DNA of 64,000 nucleotides from Methanomassiliicoccales archaeon. Lineage in GTDB: Archaea; Thermoplasmatota; Thermoplasmata; RBG-16-68-12; SOIM01. Shown one piece after another: positions 59,999-64,000 of the stretch. Within the stretch, counting starts at the first letter, position 1; every line of letters starts with the position of its first letter. The notes beneath the pieces were generated by a model. That model worked only from the letters and a program-made list of their open reading frames with translations, was not told the origin of the DNA and did not search any database. The stretch spans positions 1 through 64,000 of the forward strand of contig SOIM01000050.1 of assembly GCA_004377185.1 (NCBI GenBank), in the 5' to 3' direction. The position numbers were made by a program, and so were the translations under genes.

Positions 59999-60733
59999 TC
60001 ACCCATGTCCTCTCACTTTGGTGAGGAATTCGGCGAAGGACTCTTGATGATCCTCTGAGTTCGGAAAATCTCTGAACCCATCATCTTGGTTCACACTTCT
60101 CAGTAAATCTTTCACAATGGGGTCCGTGGCGTAGTTCATACACACATATGCCCTTCTGCATGTCGTTTCGAATAGTTCATCGTAAAACGGCACGAAGAAG
60201 TATCCGATGTCGATGAAGATGATTCGGTGAGGTTCCTCTCGTCGTAATCTGATGTTTTTCGGCGTCAAGTCTGTTGTAATCCATTGAAGACTTTTGAATT
60301 CTCGGAGTAGGCTGACAATCTCATCCTCAAGGCCACCAAGATATGATGTCGTTTCTACATATGGCATAACCAAGAAAACGTATCCGTCAGCCATGAAGAC
60401 ATCGAAATCGACGATTCTCTCCGGTGTGCTTCTCTTCATGGATTCAGACAGAGATTTCAATCTCAGGTAGTTGTGCAGGATGTGCAGGTCTCTTTCAAGG
60501 AAGCTTGAATGCAAGGAAAGAAGGTCAGCGGAAATCTCAATTTCGGAACGTAGGGCCATTTTCATCATTTCGGTTTGTTCATTGAAAAGGGTGAGACATT
60601 TGTAGACCTTGTCACCGTTCTTCAGAATGATTCCCTCTCCGCTAACGATTGGGTCTAACGTGTCTTTCTCTACCTTCAGGTATGTGGAGACGATTTCCTT
60701 GATTTCTTCGACATCCCTGGACAGTCGGTTCAT
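59999..60733 (-). CDS. Kinase-fold protein (RIO/aminoglycoside-kinase-like)
   Basis: A 244-residue protein with a protein-kinase-like fold. An N-lobe strand with IILKNGDKVYKCLTLFNE (Lys near 42), a hinge VFLVMPYVETTSYLG, then the catalytic loop WITTDLTPKNIRL (Asp, Lys, Asn), and IFIDIGYFF in place of DFG. It lacks the activation segment of eukaryotic kinases and resembles RIO, Kdo or choline kinases. It ends one base before the methylthiotransferase fusion gene starts and starts one base before the end of the radical SAM gene upstream, so it is part of the operon. Substrate: perhaps a sugar or the cluster's product. Confidence 0.7.
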   Translation of the reverse strand: MNRLSRDVEEIKEIVSTYLKVEKDTLDPIVSGEGIILKNGDKVYKCLTLFNEQTEMMKMALRSEIEISADLLSLHSSFLERDLHILHNYLRLKSLSESMKRSTPERIVDFDVFMADGYVFLVMPYVETTSYLGGLEDEIVSLLREFKSLQWITTDLTPKNIRLRREEPHRIIFIDIGYFFVPFYDELFETTCRRAYVCMNYATDPIVKDLLRSVNQDDGFRDFPNSEDHQESFAEFLTKVRGHG

Positions 60734-61732
60734 CTACCCCCTCACAAGATTCAATTGCCACAGCCTCTTCAAATCGATTTCTTCTCTCCTGGCATTTTCT
60801 AGTATATGGGCTATCCTCTCTCGCAGTGTGATCCTGAGCTTGTGGTTTTCCTTCAGATAGTGTGGCACTGTTTCCCTATCATAGCCGAAGTTTATAACAT
60901 CAAATCCCAACTCTGCATACTCCTCAAGGAACGCAGGTATTTCGTGAAGATTGCTTGGAGTAAGCGTCATTCTTCCACACAGAATCATGTCGCTACCAGC
61001 TTCCTCTCTAACCCTTCCGAGATCCTCAATATTAGAGAGAACTCTCTCAAAACTCGATCCGACGTTCACTGCTTCGTGTGTCTCTTTCGTGGCCGCGTTA
61101 ATCGATATGCTCACGATTTTCGCGTTTTTCACTAGCTTACGTGTCATCGCATCGTCTATCATGAGTCCATTGGTGAGCAGAATGTACTTCTTCTTCATCT
61201 TTTCCAGATAGTCCATGTATTCAAGACATGGTTTGATGACTAAAGGTTCTCCTCCTTGAATCAGGATCTCCTCAAAAGGCACAATGTCGATGTTCTCTAT
61301 CACAACTCTCGAATCAAGGAATGCGCCATTCCTGGCATTTCTTTCTGGGTGTTTGCACATGACGCATCTTATGTTGCACGCCTCCCCGAAGCTCAGGTGA
61401 ATTCTTCTCAGATTATCGTAGTCCACGTCAGTGCTGATGTCTGAGGTGTCCGGATTAACGTTTTTGTTGACCAGATTGCAACCCTCATAGCATGCCAAAT
61501 CCCCCCTCACGGATTTCGCCCTGTATCTCATCATTTCTGGCGTGTTAACCATTCTCCTTAGCTTCAAATCGTGTATGTTGCCCACTCTGAATGGTTTCAG
61601 TAGACAGCAGTTGTAAACGTCCCCGCTCTTATTCACCGTGAATCCATTCCAGAGGTCGGGACAGTAGGTATGTGCCACTGTGGTTGTTCCCCCCATTGAA
61701 ACGTCTCTTGGCAAAACGCACTCAATCGTCAT
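60734..61732 (-). CDS. Radical SAM protein, paralogue of the 55088 gene
   Basis: A 332-residue radical SAM enzyme with the same design as the gene at 55088: YCPDLWNGFTVNKSGDVYNC and a further Cys, a Cys pair in ACYEGCN, then CNIRCVMC as [4Fe-4S] site and ILIQGGEPLV. The two are similar along most of their length. ATG 61732 is preferred, with ATG 61696 possible. Its stop abuts the kinase gene. Two paralogues, one on each strand with a family 2 glycosyltransferase, suggest an old duplication of a radical SAM-glycosyltransferase pair. Confidence 0.78.
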   Translation of the reverse strand: MTIECVLPRDVSMGGTTTVAHTYCPDLWNGFTVNKSGDVYNCCLLKPFRVGNIHDLKLRRMVNTPEMMRYRAKSVRGDLACYEGCNLVNKNVNPDTSDISTDVDYDNLRRIHLSFGEACNIRCVMCKHPERNARNGAFLDSRVVIENIDIVPFEEILIQGGEPLVIKPCLEYMDYLEKMKKKYILLTNGLMIDDAMTRKLVKNAKIVSISINAATKETHEAVNVGSSFERVLSNIEDLGRVREEAGSDMILCGRMTLTPSNLHEIPAFLEEYAELGFDVINFGYDRETVPHYLKENHKLRITLRERIAHILENARREEIDLKRLWQLNLVRG

Positions 61733-61775
61733 AAATCTTCTGCCGGATGATGAAGAACCTCCCAATCACTCCGTG

Positions 61776-62720
61776 TCAGCCCTCGCGAGGCCTGTACTCA
61801 TAGTCGAAAAGCTTCCGAGCTCTTGACAGAGAACTCGCAAATACGTTGTCTGACATTCTGTGGCGATATTTTCTGTAGAAGATGTCCAGGCCTCTCTGTT
61901 TCATCTCCTTGTCCGCGCTCACACGACTGTCATCATAAGCGTGATGTAGCATCAGGCACTCCTTAAGAGTGTCAATCTCTTTCTCCTTTGCCGTGGATTC
62001 AACGTGGTCTAACAAACGGATGCACAGATCTCGATCTGTGGCACTAGGCATACTTTCGTCAAATCCTCCGATTTCCATGAAGGTCCCTAACTCAATGAAC
62101 ATGTTGCTACCTTGAACTCCTGGATTTGTAGCGAAGAACGTGTCCTGTGTGAGATCCTCCCTCATCACTGTTACGAGTTCTTCCCCTTCCTTTCCCAGTC
62201 TCATGAACGATGCAAAGACAGCAACTGGTTTCCTGTTGCTGGAGATCCTCTCGAAACATGAGATCAGATAACGGTCTTTCCATTCGTCGTCGTCATCTAG
62301 AAATGCCAGGTATAGGGGCCCCTGACCCAGTTCGCGTGCCAAATAAGCAGCAGTGTTCCACGCTCCTGCACCAGAATTGCCGTGGGTTCTGGTATTCGGG
62401 ATTACATCCGTCGAGAAGTATTCACTCGGCAATTGTTCTGGATTTAGGCCAAGCCTCTTTGAAAGGGTCTTCGTTCTGAGAATCTCCGTCTTCTCTTGGA
62501 TGTCAAGGTACTCAGTTGAGAACTCATCATCTGGATTCTGTTTTTCATTGTCATCCACAACGTACGTTTTGAGAGGATTGACGCTTTGTTGTTTGTAGAC
62601 AGACGCAAGCGATCGATTGATTAGCAGATCAGTTCTTTTCATCGAGGTCGCAATTACCACAACTATGGGATGACATTGAGTTCTGAGGTCTTCCAAACTG
62701 TCTTGCCCCCTCTTGAACAT
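61776..62720 (-). CDS. Glycosyltransferase family 2, first gene of the minus-strand cluster
   Basis: A 314-residue GT-A transferase. It has PIVVVIATSMKRTDLLINRS at the N-terminus, a TYVVDDNEKQ strand, ARELGQGPLYLAFLDDDDEW with the metal-binding acids near 138-146, and the late IGGFDESMPSATDRDLCIRL with the catalytic Asp. No membrane helix is present. It starts the operon that runs down to 57214, with a 43-nt gap to the radical SAM gene. Sugar donor and acceptor are unknown. Confidence 0.8.
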   Translation of the reverse strand: MFKRGQDSLEDLRTQCHPIVVVIATSMKRTDLLINRSLASVYKQQSVNPLKTYVVDDNEKQNPDDEFSTEYLDIQEKTEILRTKTLSKRLGLNPEQLPSEYFSTDVIPNTRTHGNSGAGAWNTAAYLARELGQGPLYLAFLDDDDEWKDRYLISCFERISSNRKPVAVFASFMRLGKEGEELVTVMREDLTQDTFFATNPGVQGSNMFIELGTFMEIGGFDESMPSATDRDLCIRLLDHVESTAKEKEIDTLKECLMLHHAYDDSRVSADKEMKQRGLDIFYRKYRHRMSDNVFASSLSRARKLFDYEYRPREG

Positions 62721-62747
62721 TCGAAACTTGGTTTCCTTAGATGGACA

Positions 62748-63215
62748 TCACAGTCTCCTGCTCACCCAGGCAACCTGTCCGCCACCCTCGTCAACTCCGA
62801 TTGTCACTATCCTGACGTTCTCAGGGAACTCAAGATCTTCGACAAGGCGATGGACGATGTATTCCGCAATATCCTCGGCGGTCGTAAATTCAATGTCCAG
62901 TTCGACTGTCTGCTCCCTCGGGAAAACGAATCTCTTGCCCCGTGTCTCATAGACCACTGTGTCTCCCTCTCTCCTCACCGAGTCCGAGCGTCCTGCAATC
63001 AACATCTTATGATCAAAGCTGTTCGCCATCGCCTTGAGTGCCTTTCGTAACGGAACGAAATCCATAACCATGCCCGCAGGACCTTTGTCCCCCTCCACCC
63101 TCACGTGGATTGCGAAACTGTGGCCATGGAGACGCTCGCAACCCTCATGACTAGGAATGAAATGGCTCGCAGAGAATGTTACACCCGTCCTCCACCCGTC
63201 AATCGCAATCAGCAC
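62748..63215 (-). CDS. queD: 6-carboxytetrahydropterin synthase QueD
   Basis: A 155-residue homologue of QueD/6-pyruvoyltetrahydropterin synthase, which makes the precursor of 7-deazaguanine (archaeosine in archaeal tRNA). The zinc ligands and catalytic Cys are present: FSASHFIPSHEGCERLHGHS has His18, Cys26, His30 and His32, and VMDFVPLRKALK follows. The FTTAEDIAEYIVHRL segment and a late Glu complete the site. It is on the same strand as the glycosyltransferase operon with 27 nt between them, but is probably a housekeeping gene for archaeosine, or supplies a deazapurine to that cluster. Confidence 0.85.
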   Translation of the reverse strand: MLIAIDGWRTGVTFSASHFIPSHEGCERLHGHSFAIHVRVEGDKGPAGMVMDFVPLRKALKAMANSFDHKMLIAGRSDSVRREGDTVVYETRGKRFVFPREQTVELDIEFTTAEDIAEYIVHRLVEDLEFPENVRIVTIGVDEGGGQVAWVSRRL

Positions 63216-63319
63216 AGGATTGTATCTGAATACTCGGTATTAAGGATATTGATTCGAAGGTTTGTGTTGTTACGAATGTTGTTGGCCAGAAGACTGATAC
63301 TTGACCCGTTGGACCGAGT

Positions 63320-63811
63320 CTATTCTGACAACCTCTCGGGAAACCAATCGAGCACTACTTTTTCTGTTTCTCGGAGAGACCTCTCCTTGTCTACAAATAT
63401 GGCCCCAATGAGAGCCTCAAGGGTTTCGGCAAGGACCTTGGGCTCTAGGTCGGCATCCTGTTTCTTCTCACCACTAGTCATGTAGATGCACCTCGGAACC
63501 TCCAGTCCGTAAGCCATCTCGGCCAAGGTCGTCCTTTTCTCATAGTCTTGTCTGGTTTCGGTGATTCTCTTACCTGTGTCCAACCCCTCCCTTCTCAACT
63601 TGTCCACTATTATTGCACCGAGTACTGCATCCCCAAGAACACGATAAGCATCTTGATCCTCGCACACCATCTTCTGATCCTTTTGCTCCTTGGCATACGC
63701 CTTACGTGTAAGAGCTCGCGTAAGGAGTCTCTCACTTGAGAAAGTGTAGCCAAGTTTGTTCTGAAGCTTCTTCAGGTCCTTTGAAACAGATTCGTCGTTT
63801 CCACTCACCAT
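63320..63811 (-). CDS. RNase III-domain protein, catalytic residues altered
   Basis: A 163-residue protein with one RNase III domain and no dsRNA-binding domain. The core helices are DAYRVLGDAVLGAIIVDKL (residues about 54-72) and LAETLEALIGAIFVDKE. The second acidic pair survives (Glu and Glu), and the GD of the first, but the Glu of the family's LEFLGD is replaced by Arg in YRVLGD. It could be an inactive or divergent nuclease, like mini-III relatives. ATG 63811 is preferred; the open frame extends to 63937 through a repeated peptide that belongs to an older gene remnant. Confidence 0.65.
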   Translation of the reverse strand: MVSGNDESVSKDLKKLQNKLGYTFSSERLLTRALTRKAYAKEQKDQKMVCEDQDAYRVLGDAVLGAIIVDKLRREGLDTGKRITETRQDYEKRTTLAEMAYGLEVPRCIYMTSGEKKQDADLEPKVLAETLEALIGAIFVDKERSLRETEKVVLDWFPERLSE

Positions 63812-63854
63812 GTAGCTTCCTCCGAATGCGACAGTATTTCCGTGCACATAGTCT

Positions 63855-63937
63855 TTCCGCCAACCTTTCGGCTGTGTGATTACCAGCACATCCCCATCCG
63901 TAATGGTGATGTACTCAATTTTGCTCTCGGGGTCCAT
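63855..63937 (-). repeat. ITDG-tail remnant fused to the RNase III-like frame
   Basis: The minus strand reads DPESKIEYITITDGDVLVIT and QPKGW, matching the remnant at 42516-42600 (NPESNIEYIIITDGGVPVIV, QPKG, stop). It is joined in frame to the RNase III-like gene, probably by deletion, and on its other side is followed within about 30 nt by a DpnI fragment. Confidence 0.6.
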
Positions 63938-63966
63938 CAGCGCCTGAAGGTACAGTTGCGTCGGGT

Positions 63967-64000
63967 CGCCCGCGTGAGGAGGCTGGGAAAGAAGGAGTTC
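63967..64000 (+). pseudogene. DpnI-type endonuclease fragment at the window edge
   Basis: The last 34 bases (cgtcgggtcgcccgcgtgag and on) match the winged-helix start of the DpnI fragment at about 43001-43033 and translate RRLGKKEF. It likely continues beyond the window as another C-terminal piece. Confidence 0.6.

Noticed and set aside
1-64000. CRISPR array
   Set aside because: No run of short direct repeats with regular spacers was seen; the dispersed repeats are kilobases apart and derive from coding sequence.

Overview
The window looks like one long accessory (defence-island type) stretch of an archaeal chromosome. The archaeal assignment rests on TATA-box promoters about 25 nt upstream of leaderless or near-leaderless starts (for example at 12873, 13886, 14586 and 37069), on GTG/TTG starts with AAAGGAGG-type Shine-Dalgarno sites, on AGA/AGG-rich arginine codons, on signal-peptide/PKD/C-terminal-anchor surface proteins and on a QueD homologue. 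A Thermoplasmatota-like euryarchaeote is my guess. No ribosomal protein, complete tRNA or other taxonomic anchor is present, so this is inference.

Layout. 0.5-6.3 kb: a tight five-gene operon with a TIR-ATPase, a CARF-like Rossmann protein, a DNA methyltransferase, the thymidylate synthase ThyX and a small protein weakly resembling nucleotide-modification-associated proteins. 6.5-9.7 kb: a frameshifted helical-repeat gene, a 5'-deoxyribonucleotidase, a membrane GAF protein and a cytidine deaminase. 10.1-13.7 kb: two EVE-type reader/nuclease fusions flanking a uracil-DNA-glycosylase-fold protein. 13.9-21.2 kb: a helicase system whose two accessory proteins and helicase C-terminus share one repeated, unrecognised domain, facing a convergent DNA methyltransferase operon. 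22.2-26.7 kb: a Lamassu-like trio (small protein, Rad50-like zinc-hook ATPase, nuclease) and a single nuclease gene. 27-34 kb: HNH gene, Shedu and Gabija. 34.5-40.1 kb: a GIY-YIG/YaaA-like/nitrilase-like trio, a BglII-like enzyme with a winged-helix gene, and a nuclease-DGQHR-HEPN-like fusion. 40.3-46.6 kb: surface proteins, SIR2 and a small zinc protein. 46.8-48 kb: a possible structured RNA, half a tRNA, a transposase tail and other scars. 48-53.5 kb: a five-gene operon with several nuclease-like proteins and a HEPN-like protein, then a NYN ribonuclease. 55.1-62.7 kb: a radical-SAM/glycosyltransferase/kinase/methylthiotransferase cluster. 62.7-64 kb: QueD and an RNase III-like protein.

Two families of broken gene pieces punctuate the island. 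Six same-orientation copies of the 3' end of a DNA methyltransferase gene sit between cassettes from 9.9 to 34.4 kb, and five of them share the same one-base deletion. Pieces of a DpnI-type endonuclease gene lie at 21.4, 42.7, 47.9 and 64.0 kb. They suggest the island was assembled and reshuffled by recombination at degenerate gene ends.

The strongest candidates for undescribed biology are the helicase/shared-domain system (14.6-21.2 kb), the TIR-CARF-methylase-ThyX operon (0.5-6.3 kb), the EVE-nuclease/glycosylase cluster (10.9-13.7 kb), the operon at 48.0-52.4 kb and the radical-SAM cluster (55-62.7 kb). All functional calls come from motif reading only; no database search was possible.
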